DNA of 64,000 nt from Vibrio mediterranei (GCF_900088415.1 NZ_FLLQ01000002.1:62001-126000); one strand, 5' to 3'; shown: positions 34,421 through 44,314, counted from the stretch's first letter. Made by a program: numbers and translations. The notes: generated by a model not told the origin, from the letters alone.

Positions 34421-36446
34421 AATTCACCTCCATATCGTCCTTCTTATTTCCGTCGGCATGAGTGTGTTGCTTAGCTAGTTCAAGCTGCTGTCGTCTAGCG
34501 TTTTCGATGGCTTCGATTTCCTCAACCTCGACGTAATAATCCACATCATCGTTGTAACTATGTTTGATACAACTTACGACAATGCCAACGAAACTAATGG
34601 CCGCTAACCACCACATGTACCAAATCATTCCAAAGCCAAAGGCCAGTGCCCAAGCTGAAATATAGATACCTGTCGGCGTATTTCTCGGCATATGAATACG
34701 TTGATATTCCACTTTCTTCATTGGATCAAACTCACCGCTTTCTTTCTGATACCAAAATGCATCAATTTGGTCGCCTTTTGGTAAATGTGCAAAGTTATAG
34801 AACGGCGGAGGTGACGAGGTTGCCCATTCAAAGGTACGGCCGCCCCATGGGTCTCCAGTGAGATCGAGGTGCGCTTTTCTATCACGAACACTGACATAGA
34901 TTTGAATGAACTGGCACACAACACCGAGTGCAATTACGGCGGTTCCTGCTGCTGCAACAGCAAGTAATGGGAAGTACTCAGGGTTGATATCTTGACTAAG
35001 ACGTCGCGTCATCCCCATAAAGCCCAGCGCATACAAAGGTAAGAACGCCATCAAGAAGCCAATAATCCAGAGATAGAATGCTCGTTTGCCCCACGTCTCA
35101 TTCATCATGAAACCTGTTGCCTTCGGGAACCAGTAAGTGATAGCAGCAAAGCAACCAAACACCACACCACCAATAATCACATTATGGAAGTGCGCCACTA
35201 GGAAGACCGAGTTGTGTAGTACGAAATCAGCTCCCGGTACCGCCATCAATACACCAGTCATCCCGCCGACCGAGAAGGTAATCAAGAAACCTAGTGTCCA
35301 TAACATTGGCGTGGTAAAGCGTACTCGTCCCTTGTACATAGTGAACAACCAGTTAAAGATCTTCACCCCTGTAGGGATAGAGATAATCATGGTTGCAATG
35401 CCGAAGAATGCATTGACGTTTGCACCAGATCCCATGGTAAAGAAGTGATGTAACCAAACGACAAACGCCAAGATGGTGATCGCAATGGTGGCCCAAACTA
35501 GTGAGGTATAGCCAAACAGTTTTTTGCGTGAGAAGGTCGCTGTGACTTCCGAAAACACACCAAAAATCGGCAGTACTAGGATGTACACCTCTGGATGTCC
35601 CCATGCCCAAATCAAGTTGACGTACATCATCATATTGCCGCCAAAATCATTGGTGAAGAAATGCATTCCTAAGTAACGGTCTAAAGTCAGCAGCGCAATG
35701 GTGACCGCCAAGATGGGGAATGAAATAATAATCAGAATATTGGCGCACAAAGATGCCCAAGTGAATACCGGCATTTTCATTAACGGCATGGATGGAGTTC
35801 GCATGCGCAATATAGTGGCAAAGAAGTTCACACCAGTTAAGGTTGTTCCGACACCAGATATTTGTAACGCCCATATCCAATAATCGACCCCGACCCCGGG
35901 GCTTGCATCAATCCCTGACAATGGTGGGTACGCCAACCAACCTGTTCGGCCAAATTCACCGACACCAAGCGATAGGTTGGTGAGTATCACGCCAACAATA
36001 AACAGCCAAAAACTGAGGTTATTTAGATAAGGAAAGGCGACATCTCGCGCTCCTATTTGCAAAGGAACGACGATATTCATAAGACCAATCACAAGTGGCA
36101 TGGCAACGAAAAATATCATGATCACGCCGTGTGCAGTAAAAATCTGGTCATAGTGGTGAGGTGGCAAGTACCCGGCTTCACCAGCAGACGACAGCAGTTG
36201 TTGGCTGCGCATCATCACCGCATCAGAGAAGCCCCGAATCAACATCACCATTGCCACAGCGATGTACATGAATCCCAGTTTTTTATGGTCAACTGTGGTA
36301 AACCATTCATTCCAAAGATATTGCCACTTTTTAGCTTTAGTAATGGCCGTGACTAATGCTAATCCAGCAAGCGCAATCACGACTAAAGTGACAACAATAA
36401 TCGGCTCATGGTATGGAATCGAATTGAGCGATAATCTTCCAAACAT
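34410..36446 (-). CDS. cyoB: Cytochrome bo3 quinol oxidase subunit I CyoB
   Basis: A 678-residue heme-copper oxidase catalytic subunit. The binuclear-centre motif [19 protein letters not shown] (His and Tyr) is near residue 285, and the CuB histidines WLHHFFTMG near 333. The low- and high-spin heme histidine region [14 protein letters not shown] is near 420. The low-spin heme His is in [10 protein letters not shown] near 107. It oxidises ubiquinol, reduces O2 and pumps protons. Length is close to E. coli CyoB (663). Confidence 0.96.
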   Translation of the reverse strand: MFGRLSLNSIPYHEPIIVVTLVVIALAGLALVTAITKAKKWQYLWNEWFTTVDHKKLGFMYIAVAMVMLIRGFSDAVMMRSQQLLSSAGEAGYLPPHHYDQIFTAHGVIMIFFVAMPLVIGLMNIVVPLQIGARDVAFPYLNNLSFWLFIVGVILTNLSLGVGEFGRTGWLAYPPLSGIDASPGVGVDYWIWALQISGVGTTLTGVNFFATILRMRTPSMPLMKMPVFTWASLCANILIIISFPILAVTIALLTLDRYLGMHFFTNDFGGNMMMYVNLIWAWGHPEVYILVLPIFGVFSEVTATFSRKKLFGYTSLVWATIAITILAFVVWLHHFFTMGSGANVNAFFGIATMIISIPTGVKIFNWLFTMYKGRVRFTTPMLWTLGFLITFSVGGMTGVLMAVPGADFVLHNSVFLVAHFHNVIIGGVVFGCFAAITYWFPKATGFMMNETWGKRAFYLWIIGFLMAFLPLYALGFMGMTRRLSQDINPEYFPLLAVAAAGTAVIALGVVCQFIQIYVSVRDRKAHLDLTGDPWGGRTFEWATSSPPPFYNFAHLPKGDQIDAFWYQKESGEFDPMKKVEYQRIHMPRNTPTGIYISAWALAFGFGMIWYMWWLAAISFVGIVVSCIKHSYNDDVDYYVEVEEIEAIENARRQQLELAKQHTHADGNKKDDMEVNYAG

Positions 36447-36451
36447 AACGT

Positions 36452-37333
36452 TTATCCTTCGTGTTCGGGTAAACGGTTCATTGAACCTGGATACTGAGTT
36501 ACAACATCATTAAACAGCGCGGGAGGGACACTCGAATAAAGACTGACAGGATCAGCCACACTCGGTTCTGCCAGCGCTCGATATTGCTGCCAGTTTTCGA
36601 TCTGTTTTGGACTGTGTTTCACTTTGTCCACCCATTGAGAAAAGGCCTGTTTGTTTTCCAAAGCGGCGGCAGTGAACTTCATTTCGGAGAACCCTTTACC
36701 GCTGTAGCTAGAAGCAAAGCCTTTGTAATCTCCTTGATGGTTCGCAATCAGATTCAGTCGCGTCACCATGCCGGGCATCGCGTAGATCTGAGACCCGAGC
36801 CTCGGGATAAAGAACGCATTCATAATGTTGTCAGAAGTGATTTTGAATGTGACCGGAACATCCTTAGGAAAGGCTACATAGTTAACCGTTGCTATCCCTT
36901 GTTCTGGGTAGATAAACAGCCACTTCCAATCGAGTGAAACCACTTCGATTGTTAAAGGTTTTTCTGGATGTGCGATGGGTTTAGATGGCTCTAAAGCGTG
37001 AGTAGAACGCCAAGTGATAACCGCCAAAATCGCGATAATAATAATCGGGATAGTCCAAACCACCACCTCAATTTTGGTCGAGTGAGCCCAGTCTGGAGCG
37101 TACTCTTCTTCGGTGTTAGTTGAACGATACCGATAAGCAAAATAAACCGTCATCAGAATCACAGGAATGACAACTATCAACATCAGCAAAAGAGCAGTGA
37201 TGATCAGCTCTTTTTCTTGAACGCCAATTGCACCTTTGGGGTCAAGTAAAGCAGAACTGCATCCAGAAAGAGTAAGTATGGCAGTCGCCACACCTCCCCT
37301 AAGCAAGATGCTTTGATATCTTGAGGCTTTCAT
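36452..37333 (-). CDS. cyoA: Cytochrome bo3 quinol oxidase subunit II CyoA (lipoprotein)
   Basis: A 293-residue subunit. The lipoprotein signal ends in the lipobox LSGC near residue 25, followed by two membrane helices ([40 protein letters not shown]) and a periplasmic cupredoxin-like domain without CuA ligands. The start at 37333 begins the lipoprotein signal peptide; the frame runs to 37393. First gene of cyoABCDE. Confidence 0.95.
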   Translation of the reverse strand: MKASRYQSILLRGGVATAILTLSGCSSALLDPKGAIGVQEKELIITALLLMLIVVIPVILMTVYFAYRYRSTNTEEEYAPDWAHSTKIEVVVWTIPIIIIAILAVITWRSTHALEPSKPIAHPEKPLTIEVVSLDWKWLFIYPEQGIATVNYVAFPKDVPVTFKITSDNIMNAFFIPRLGSQIYAMPGMVTRLNLIANHQGDYKGFASSYSGKGFSEMKFTAAALENKQAFSQWVDKVKHSPKQIENWQQYRALAEPSVADPVSLYSSVPPALFNDVVTQYPGSMNRLPEHEG

Positions 37334-37809
37334 TAACTTTCTCGAGTATATTCGGGCTTGACTACATTGTCGGAACTCGTTGTCAAAACCCATTAGTTAG
37401 AATTATGTTTTTGTTGAGCGTGTGTAAGCAAAATCATCAAGGTGAAGCGTAAAACCCATGCTTCAAACATGGATTTATTGTTACACTTTGAAATACATTG
37501 TTACAGCAAGTGCATTATGCGTAGATAAAATGTGAAGCACATCTGTCGTATTTGAAATCTAAGCTTGCGTGAATCAAGTTAGACAACGGGATGTGATAGT
37601 AAGAACTGAGGCGAGATAGTATTACTATCTAATTGATATTAAATAATTAAAAAGGTACTTGAATGTATATTTACGTTGTTATCAAATGCGTTCAATAACA
37701 CGTCATTTGTTGCATTATTGTTATCACCACAACAATAAAAATGTGATTTTATTCATGAATTTAGGATCTCAAGTTAACATATAAATTACACTACAATTCA
37801 CATAAACCC
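37334..37809. promoter_or_regulatory. cyo promoter region with direct repeats
   Basis: About 476 AT-rich bases upstream of cyoA. ATTGTTACA occurs at 37477-37485 and again at 37497-37505, 20 bp apart. A CCATG-N7-CATGG inverted repeat lies just to the left, near 37457-37473. I see no gene. These are candidate sites for a redox regulator, but no protein can be named. Confidence 0.45.
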
Positions 37810-38676
37810 CTATTTCTGTAAAATAATCATCTCATCTCCGACCCATTGAAGTAATTGTTTAGTCGCTTTAGACAAGATTTGATTCTGACGAACAATGTAG
37901 CCAAGGTTCGTTGTCGGGAAATCAGATAACGGCGTAACATCTGTCTGGATATTTCTTTTTGTTGACAGCGCAAACTCAGGGATAATTGCCACCCCAAAAC
38001 CAGCTTCAGCCCAATCAATTTGTGCATCAACGCTCCCTACTTCCATCACACGATAATTTGATAGATTTAATCTAGGTAACGCGTCATCAATTAGATCCCG
38101 CGTTCGGGTGTCATGGCCAAGCAGAATCAAGGTAATTTCGCTTTGATTGGCGATAGCTTGTTGAAACCCTTCACCAAACGCCACCCATTTGACCTGTTGT
38201 AACTCTACAAAGTGCAACGGCTGAGATTGCTGTTGGGAAATAACAAACCCCACATCAGCCTCAGCCTTTTTAACTAAATCTGCTGCTTGAGATGACGTGG
38301 TATTTAAAAGCACGATATCCATTCCAGGGTAAGCATTTCTGAACAGTTTAAACGCACCAATAAGTAGCATACGTGAAATAATATCGCTTGCTGCAACGGT
38401 GATGGTTCCCTTGTCTAACTCATTAAGTGCATTCAGATCGGATTGACACACCTGTAATTCTTCCAAGGTCTTGATACTGCTTTGTAGTAAACGCTCACCC
38501 GCTTGCGTGAGATGAAAAGGATTACGATCTAACAGCTTCACACCTGTTGTTTGCTCTAGCTGTTTTAACTGTAAGCTCACGTTAGGCTGAGTCATGTGCA
38601 ACGCATTGGCCGCTTTACCAAAATGTTTGTATTCAGCCAGTGTTACAAACGTCTTCAACCAATGAATATCTAACAT
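37810..38676 (-). CDS. LysR-family transcriptional regulator
   Basis: A 288-residue LysR regulator: winged HTH at residues 3-60 (WLKTFVTLAEYKHFGKAANALHMTQPNVSLQLKQLE, then LLDRNPFHLTQAGE), and an effector domain (GTITVAASDIISRML, VGFVISQQQ, VDAQIDWAEAGFGVAIIPE). The ATG at 38676 has GAGG upstream; the frame runs to 38721. It diverges from the purA-like gene, so it may control that gene. An inverted repeat AGTCAATA / TATTGACT (38704-38748) lies in the shared promoter. Confidence 0.86.
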   Translation of the reverse strand: MLDIHWLKTFVTLAEYKHFGKAANALHMTQPNVSLQLKQLEQTTGVKLLDRNPFHLTQAGERLLQSSIKTLEELQVCQSDLNALNELDKGTITVAASDIISRMLLIGAFKLFRNAYPGMDIVLLNTTSSQAADLVKKAEADVGFVISQQQSQPLHFVELQQVKWVAFGEGFQQAIANQSEITLILLGHDTRTRDLIDDALPRLNLSNYRVMEVGSVDAQIDWAEAGFGVAIIPEFALSTKRNIQTDVTPLSDFPTTNLGYIVRQNQILSKATKQLLQWVGDEMIILQK

Positions 38677-38703
38677 TTTTTCTTCCCTCTTAATGCGTGA
38701 GTT

Positions 38704-38748
38704 AGTCAATAGAATAACCATAGTGCCGATATGATTTTCTTATTGACT
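38704..38748. promoter_or_regulatory. Inverted repeat in the LysR/purA-like divergent promoter
   Basis: AGTCAATA at 38704-38711 and TATTGACT at 38741-38748 are inverted copies separated by 29 bases. The spacing fits two half-sites of a LysR tetramer site. Confidence 0.4.
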
Positions 38749-38823
38749 TAATAATTATAATTAATTTTTCTTATTCACACTACAGGGTTAAGCTGACTCC
38801 CTAATCAATTAGGAGAACTTATT

Positions 38824-40083
38824 ATGTCGTCTATCGTTGTCTTAGGTGCTAACTGGGGTGATGAAGGCAAAGGCCGCATCGTTGACTTTCTAGCTGCAGA
38901 CGCGTCTGCAAGCATTCGCTTTCAAGGTGGAAACAATGCGGGTCACACTGTAGTCAATGACTTCGGTACCTTCAAACTGCACCAACTTCCTAGTGGCATT
39001 TTTAATCCTGATTGTACCGCTGTGCTTGGCCCGGGTATGGTCATCAGCCCTGCCGCACTAAGTGAAGAAATTGCTGAGGTCGAATCAGCAGGCGTTAAAA
39101 TTAATCTATGTATTTCAGACCGTGCGACATTATGTCTGCCTCTTCACGCTCTTGAGGATACTTTAGAAGAGCAACGTCTAGGCGATGCCGCTTACGGTTC
39201 AACTCGACAAGGTATCGCACCAGCTTACGGCGATCGTGTGATGAAAAAAGGTATTTTAGTTGGTTGGTTACAGCAGCCTGAAGTCCTAGAGCAGCGCCTC
39301 CAATTTATGCTCGATTGGAAAATGCCTCAGCTAAAAGCGCTTTATCCACAATGTGACTATTCACAAAGCGCAAAAGAAATCACTGAATGGCTACTAGAAG
39401 TGACCAAATCTTGGCGTCCATTTATTTGTAATGTCACCGAGCCACTAAAAGCATTGCAAGCTAAAGATGCGAACTTGTTGTTTGAAGCACAGTTAGGTGC
39501 AGGTCGCGACCTTGTATACGGTGAGTACCCTTGGACAACGTCATCTAACGTAACAGCCGCTTATGCTGGTATCGGCAGTGGTCTACCAGCACTTAGACCT
39601 GAACGCGTGATCGCGGTAGCTAAGGCATTTAGCTCATCTGTTGGGACAGGTACATTGGTTACTGCGATGGAAGAACAAGATAACTTCCGTGAAAGCGCTA
39701 ACGAATTCGGTGCGACAACGGGTCGCCCACGTGACATGGGTTTCTTTGATGCCGTAGCCACCAAAAATGGCGTTGAGCTACAAGCGGCCACTGAAATTGC
39801 ACTGACAAAAATCGACTGTTTGACGGGCTTAAAAGATTTAAAAATCTGCGTCGCATACGATGGCGAACATACTGAAAACCCTATTTGGCCTCAAACTGCT
39901 GCACTGGCACCAGTCTACGAGCAAATGGAAGGGTGGGATGAAGACATCACCGGCTGTCGTAGTTTCGAGGAGTTGCCAAAAGCAGCTCAAGACTATGTGG
40001 CACGTATCGAAAGCTTAATGGGTGTGCCTGTACGCATGGTATCCGTGGGTCCAGAGCGTGACCAGATGATCATTCGCGATTAA
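38824..40083 (+). CDS. Divergent adenylosuccinate synthetase (PurA) paralogue
   Basis: A 419-residue PurA homologue, slightly shorter than E. coli PurA (432). Residues for catalysis are kept: GDEGKG (catalytic Asp, near residue 12) and NAGHT (catalytic His, near 40), SGIFN, SNVTA and VSVGPERDQMI near the end. Other signatures differ: STRQGIAPAYGDRV instead of STGRGIGPAYEDK, FEAQLGAGRDL instead of FEGAQGTLLD, VGTGTLVTA instead of VGAGPFPTE, and TTGRPRDMGFFD instead of TTGRxRRxGWxD. The usual reaction is IMP + aspartate + GTP to adenylosuccinate. The differences near the IMP/GTP loops suggest altered substrate or regulation. It has its own divergent LysR regulator and lies at the edge of the aryl polyene cluster. 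Confidence 0.85.
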   Translation: MSSIVVLGANWGDEGKGRIVDFLAADASASIRFQGGNNAGHTVVNDFGTFKLHQLPSGIFNPDCTAVLGPGMVISPAALSEEIAEVESAGVKINLCISDRATLCLPLHALEDTLEEQRLGDAAYGSTRQGIAPAYGDRVMKKGILVGWLQQPEVLEQRLQFMLDWKMPQLKALYPQCDYSQSAKEITEWLLEVTKSWRPFICNVTEPLKALQAKDANLLFEAQLGAGRDLVYGEYPWTTSSNVTAAYAGIGSGLPALRPERVIAVAKAFSSSVGTGTLVTAMEEQDNFRESANEFGATTGRPRDMGFFDAVATKNGVELQAATEIALTKIDCLTGLKDLKICVAYDGEHTENPIWPQTAALAPVYEQMEGWDEDITGCRSFEELPKAAQDYVARIESLMGVPVRMVSVGPERDQMIIRD

Positions 40084-40103
40084 CAGCAGCGAATTTAACA
40101 GAT

Positions 40104-40131
40104 AAAAAAGCCCAGCTCGATAGCTGGGCTT
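40104..40131. terminator. Bidirectional terminator between purA-like and methyltransferase genes
   Basis: AAAAAAGCCCAGCT, loop CGAT, AGCTGGGCTT gives an 8-10 bp GC-rich stem with an A-run on one side. It lies between two convergent genes. Confidence 0.85.
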
Positions 40132-40178
40132 GTTGCATTTTATAACTTTAAAAGTTGGTGCAAATGAATCACGTACTA

Positions 40179-41249
40179 TTACGACTTTATTTTTAATTTC
40201 AGTAAAGTATGGCCTAAACCAATATCGTCGGTACGTTCTACCACTTCTAATCCGGACTCTTCGACAATTTCTAAAAAGTCTTCACTGCGATAGAAACGAC
40301 TATTACCGTTTGCTAGACAGGTGAAATACAAAGACGTCGCGTTCAAACTAAACGACGCCGCATCGTATTTCTGTGCATCCCAAAATAGCTCAAGAATATA
40401 GACCGTTGAATCGGGAGTCAGCTGAGAACGAACATTTCTTAAAATCGTTAGAATCTCCATTGGAGAGAAACAATCTAAGAACTGGCTCATCCACCAGACA
40501 TCTGCTTTCTCAGGTAAGGCTTGAGACTTGTCCAGCATGTTAGCAGGGAAAGGATGTACACGCTGTGCAAAGCCATTGTCTGCCACATTCTTCATTGCCA
40601 CATTAAGCTGTTGAGGCAAATCGACTATTGTTACTTCAACATCGCTATTGTAGCCACAACATTGCATCGCCCATTTACCGGTGTTACCACCAATGTCCAC
40701 AATATGCTTCGGCTCTTGGCTAAACACTTCTTTCAATAAAATAGGAAACGATCTGTCCGAGTAGAAATGATCAAACTTGAACCAACTCTCTTTTGCTTTC
40801 TCTGGCAACTGAGACAGGCCTTGATATATGGTTTCCCATTCACCAAGTTCCTTTAAACCCGCTGGTTTGCCTTCTTTAATCGATTCCGTCAAATGCATCA
40901 TAGCGGCGTAACAAACATCAGCTGTGAAATCCATATTCGCCTGAGTCATACCATCATGAAGCAAAAAGAAGCCCATATTAGCTAGCGAATAGTTGGGTTT
41001 GTTCCACAATACGATATGGGCACTGATTGCCATGTCGAGTAGCACTTTGACACCATACTCAGAGACACCAGTTGCTTGGGCAATTTCAGGAGCACTTAGT
41101 CCCTGCTCTCCCGCTTTATCGAGCTCAGCTAAAATACCTAGGTCTCGTAAAGTGCGAGCGGCTTGAAATACAATTGGGGCAAAAGACAGCTCTTGAGCCG
41201 CTGTCTTTGCTTCAAAAGCATTGTATGGATCAATATTTTGTTTTGACAC
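40179..41249 (-). CDS. SAM-dependent methyltransferase of the aryl polyene cluster
   Basis: A 356-residue class I methyltransferase of the plant-O-methyltransferase-like family. An N-terminal dimerisation/winged-helix part (LSAPEIAQATGVSEYGVKVLLDMAI, about residues 45-75) is followed by the SAM-binding loop HIVDIGGNTGKWAM near 180 and VTIVDLPQQLNVA, then a late motif WWMSQFLDCFSP and LELFW. In known aryl polyenes of E. coli and A. fischeri type the phenol ring carries one or two methyl groups, so this enzyme is a good candidate for head-group methylation. It follows the lipoprotein gene by 28 bases and forms the minus-strand arm of the cluster. Confidence 0.82.
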   Translation of the reverse strand: MSKQNIDPYNAFEAKTAAQELSFAPIVFQAARTLRDLGILAELDKAGEQGLSAPEIAQATGVSEYGVKVLLDMAISAHIVLWNKPNYSLANMGFFLLHDGMTQANMDFTADVCYAAMMHLTESIKEGKPAGLKELGEWETIYQGLSQLPEKAKESWFKFDHFYSDRSFPILLKEVFSQEPKHIVDIGGNTGKWAMQCCGYNSDVEVTIVDLPQQLNVAMKNVADNGFAQRVHPFPANMLDKSQALPEKADVWWMSQFLDCFSPMEILTILRNVRSQLTPDSTVYILELFWDAQKYDAASFSLNATSLYFTCLANGNSRFYRSEDFLEIVEESGLEVVERTDDIGLGHTLLKLKIKS

Positions 41250-41277
41250 ATCAATTCCTGGTGGTTGTTCTGTTCAA

Positions 41278-41670
41278 TTATTTTGCTGCTGCGATAGCGG
41301 CAAGTTGCTTTCTTATATCAGTATTCAAATTGTTGATCCAGCGATTGTAATTTCTATGAATTTCGCCGTCTGCAGCTTTTAGGTTCTTAGAGCTTACATA
41401 AGTAATTGAATAGAATTTATTAGTGTAAGGAATTTTAGCTTCAGCTTCATGGCTACGAACCAAAATTGCTGCTTTTAAAACGCCCTCTTCAGGTTCAGTG
41501 ATCACCCAACCGCGATTCGTCGCAGCTTCGGTAATCGCTGACTTGACTTCTGCTGCGGTCAAATCATATGTTACCGGCTCATTGTCAAAATTCAGTACAG
41601 GTTGGACTCTTCCACAACCTACTACAACCAATGCTACAACAACTGCCATCGCGAACTTTAACGCTTTCAT
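41278..41670 (-). CDS. Lipoprotein of the aryl polyene cluster
   Basis: A 130-residue lipoprotein: signal peptide MKALKFAMAVVVALVVVG with the lipobox VVGC, then a mixed alpha/beta domain (DLTAAEVKSAITEAATNRGW, KIPYTNKFYSITYVSS) and a C-terminal helix. Such small lipoproteins are regularly found in APE clusters. It is transcribed divergently from apeC with a 70-base shared promoter region, and precedes the methyltransferase gene. The precise role, probably at the outer membrane, is unknown. Confidence 0.75.
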   Translation of the reverse strand: MKALKFAMAVVVALVVVGCGRVQPVLNFDNEPVTYDLTAAEVKSAITEAATNRGWVITEPEEGVLKAAILVRSHEAEAKIPYTNKFYSITYVSSKNLKAADGEIHRNYNRWINNLNTDIRKQLAAIAAAK

Positions 41671-41740
41671 ATTAATTCCTTACATTTTAGTTTATAAAAC
41701 GATATAATTATCCAGTCGTATCTAAATAAATCAATACCTT

Positions 41741-42409
41741 ATGTCAAATTCAACTCCATTAATTTCCTTTCACCTTGACGCATGGAGTGCAAAATCAAAC
41801 GGTCTGCATACTATTTCTGATTGGCAAGATTGGTACCACACAGGCAACTGCCCTAGCGAAGGCGCGTTGGAAGTGAACCGCATACCTGCCATGATGCGCC
41901 GTCGTATGAGTACATTAAGTAAACTGGCTGTCCAATGTGCACTTGAGCTTATGGAAGAACAGCGTATTGATTATATTGTTTTTTCTAGTAGACATGGTGA
42001 ACTACGCCGCAGTTCCGAATTAATTAAAACTATTGTCATTGGTGACGATGCGTCTCCAATGGCTTTTTCTCAGTCTGTACACAATACGGCAGCCGGACTC
42101 ACTACCATTGCAGCAAAGAAGGCCATCCCAGTCACTTCCATTGCAGCATCGAACAATACGTTTAATAGTGCATTAATTGAAGCGTGGAGTTACTTAGAAG
42201 AAAACCCTGAACATCGAGTCTTGGTTGTAGATTTTGATGAGCCTCTACCTGAGATTTATCAACAATTCAAAGATCAAGAGTTTTGCGGCTATAGCCTTGG
42301 TTTGGTATTGTCTCGCGGAAATTCGATGCAAGTCCCTCCAGTAACGGCGTCTAATCAACCGCAAGCTTTGGACTTTCTTCGACATCTTTTAGCCTCAACC
42401 CAGTCATAA
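41741..42409 (+). CDS. apeC: Truncated ketosynthase-like protein ApeC (chain-length partner)
   Basis: A 222-residue beta-ketoacyl synthase N-terminal-like protein (Ketoacyl-synt_2 type). SVHNTAAGLTTIAAKKAIPVTS and SIAASNNTFNSALIEAW align with the nucleophile elbow of ketosynthases, where the active-site Cys is replaced (AAS instead of TAC). It also lacks the C-terminal half with the two catalytic histidines. In the characterised Xenorhabdus aryl polyene system ApeC is the partner of ketosynthase ApeO. First gene of the + strand ape operon; apeD follows 15 bases later. Confidence 0.85.
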   Translation: MSNSTPLISFHLDAWSAKSNGLHTISDWQDWYHTGNCPSEGALEVNRIPAMMRRRMSTLSKLAVQCALELMEEQRIDYIVFSSRHGELRRSSELIKTIVIGDDASPMAFSQSVHNTAAGLTTIAAKKAIPVTSIAASNNTFNSALIEAWSYLEENPEHRVLVVDFDEPLPEIYQQFKDQEFCGYSLGLVLSRGNSMQVPPVTASNQPQALDFLRHLLASTQS

Positions 42410-42424
42410 CCTAATAATAATCGC

Positions 42425-43213
42425 ATGATAGTGAAGTCTCTATATCTAAAAGTGAATCAGATCTGGCGCATTGCTGCGACAGGTTTTTGCTTTGGTGTGT
42501 TTGGCATTGGGGGGTTAGTGCTCAGTTTTGTGCTAATTCCGTTCATTATCCGAACCACATCTGAGACAGAACTAAGAGAACATCGCGTACAGGCATTGAT
42601 TCAATCTTCTTTCCATGTATTTTGTCGGTTAATGAAATTTACTGGTGCTATCGATTACAAGATAACTGGCGCTGATGTGTTAGAAAACGACCGCAATTGC
42701 CTAATTGTGGCTAATCACCCAAGTCTAATTGATTACGTTTTGATTGCCTCGCAACTTAAGCAATGTGATTGCTTAGTGAAAAGTGCAATATGGCGTAACC
42801 CGTTTATGAAGCACATCGTCCAAGCGGCAGGCTATATTCCTAATGAAGCCCCAGATGATGTTATTACAATTTGCGAGCAACGATTTGATCAAGGCAACGT
42901 GTTACTCGTTTTCCCTGAAGGAACACGCACCACTCCTGGTGTCGAATCAAAGCTACAACGAGGTGCGGCTCAAATTGCCGTGCGTACTCAGCGTGATTTG
43001 CGGGTAGTTCACATTACTGTAACTCCCTCTTTTCTCACGAAACAAAAAAAGTGGTACCAAGTTCCAGAGACCAAGCCCTTTTTCCATGTCGAAATAAAGG
43101 GTAAGATTGAAATCACGCCCTTTATTGAGCAAACTAATTCTCCGACTTTAGCGGCAAGAAAACTAAACCGTTATTTGGCCGAAGCGATTTTCCCCGAAAA
43201 TGAACACCAATAA
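42425..43213 (+). CDS. apeD: 1-acyl-glycerol-3-phosphate-type acyltransferase ApeD
   Basis: A 262-residue PlsC-family acyltransferase. The N-terminal membrane helix (IAATGFCFGVFGIGGLVLSFVLIPFI) is followed by NHPSLIDYVL (motif I H-x4-D, near residue 95) and FPEGTRT (motif III, near 165). In APE biosynthesis such enzymes are thought to move the polyene acyl group to a lipid or lipid precursor. Part of the ape operon. Confidence 0.88.
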   Translation: MIVKSLYLKVNQIWRIAATGFCFGVFGIGGLVLSFVLIPFIIRTTSETELREHRVQALIQSSFHVFCRLMKFTGAIDYKITGADVLENDRNCLIVANHPSLIDYVLIASQLKQCDCLVKSAIWRNPFMKHIVQAAGYIPNEAPDDVITICEQRFDQGNVLLVFPEGTRTTPGVESKLQRGAAQIAVRTQRDLRVVHITVTPSFLTKQKKWYQVPETKPFFHVEIKGKIEITPFIEQTNSPTLAARKLNRYLAEAIFPENEHQ

Positions 43214-43223
43214 GTAGGACCCT

Positions 43224-43484
43224 GTGGAAGCACTACAAAACCAAATCAAACAACTAATTATTGACGCCCTAAACCTTGAAGATATTACTATTGACGATAT
43301 CGAAACTGATGCACCATTGTTCGGTGATGGTCTGGGCCTAGATTCCATTGATGCTCTTGAACTCGGCTTAGCCATTAAGAAAACGTTCAATATCGTAATT
43401 GACGCGGACGATACCAATACACGTGAACACTTTGCATCTGTAGCAAACCTTGCAAAGTACATTTCGTCTCAAACTAGCAACTAA
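43224..43484 (+). CDS. apeE: Acyl carrier protein ApeE
   Basis: An 86-residue acyl carrier protein with the phosphopantetheine serine in GLGLDSIDALELG near residue 38, flanked by acidic helices. The start is GTG with AGGAC upstream. It carries the growing aryl polyene as a thioester. Confidence 0.9.
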   Translation: MEALQNQIKQLIIDALNLEDITIDDIETDAPLFGDGLGLDSIDALELGLAIKKTFNIVIDADDTNTREHFASVANLAKYISSQTSN

Positions 43485-43499
43485 TCGATAGATATCAGC

Positions 43500-43757
43500 A
43501 TGACAGAATTAAACCAACAGCAAGTATTTGACCAAGTAAAAGACGCTCTCGTGGAGCTGTTTGAAATTGACGAAGCGGATATTCAACCTGAAGCTCACCT
43601 TTATCAAGATCTTGATTTAGATAGCATTGATGCTGTTGATCTAGTAGTTCACTTGCAAAAAGTAACGGGCAAAAAAATCAAGCCTGAAGAGTTCAAAGCT
43701 GTACGCACCGTTAATGACGTTGTGGTCTCTGTGACTGAGCTATTGAAAGATAAATAA
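43500..43757 (+). CDS. apeF: Acyl carrier protein ApeF
   Basis: An 85-residue second acyl carrier protein; the modified serine is in DLDLDSIDAVDLV near residue 40. Two different carriers in tandem are typical of APE clusters. The stop overlaps the start of the next gene (TAATG). Confidence 0.9.
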   Translation: MTELNQQQVFDQVKDALVELFEIDEADIQPEAHLYQDLDLDSIDAVDLVVHLQKVTGKKIKPEEFKAVRTVNDVVVSVTELLKDK

Positions 43758-44314
43758 TGCGAGCTTTGCTGACCATACTGTCTGCAATAGTAATTTTTGC
43801 CTATCCTTTTGCCGTCTACTTCGGTGCAGAACGATTCGGTCTCCAAGCTATCAGTCTGATTCTTATCACAGTATTTGTGGTAAGAATCATTTCTAGCAAA
43901 CAGGCAAAATTCAAAGAACTCAAGCAGCTTGCATTGATCAGTGGTCTCACAGGAATCACGCTTAGTGTATTAGGTGCTTTATTTAAACAGCACGGATGGC
44001 TAACCTTTTATCCCGTCGTCGTTAATCTTTGTATGCTGAGCGTTTTCGCCATCAGCTTAAAGCAGCCACAATCCATCATCGAGCGTTTCGCTCGTCTTCA
44101 GGAACCGGACTTACCCGCAAGTGCCATTTCTTATACTCGAAATGTCACCAAAGTATGGTGTGCCTTTTTTATTATCAACGCGGGCATTGCTCTCTACACT
44201 TGCTTTCAAACACTAGAGGTTTGGACTTTGTACAACGGATTGATTAGCTATCTAGCAGCCGGAAGTCTTTTTGCAGGTGAGTGGATAATCAGACAATTTG
44301 TACGCAAGGATTAA
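43757..44314 (+). CDS. apeG: Inner-membrane protein ApeG (COG4648 type)
   Basis: A 185-residue protein with about five hydrophobic helices, starting RALLTILSAIVIFAYPFAVYFG and containing the conserved segment YTRNVTKVWCAFFIINAGIAL near residue 130. It is a constant member of APE clusters; its biochemical role is not established. It overlaps apeF by one base. Confidence 0.82.
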   Translation: MRALLTILSAIVIFAYPFAVYFGAERFGLQAISLILITVFVVRIISSKQAKFKELKQLALISGLTGITLSVLGALFKQHGWLTFYPVVVNLCMLSVFAISLKQPQSIIERFARLQEPDLPASAISYTRNVTKVWCAFFIINAGIALYTCFQTLEVWTLYNGLISYLAAGSLFAGEWIIRQFVRKD

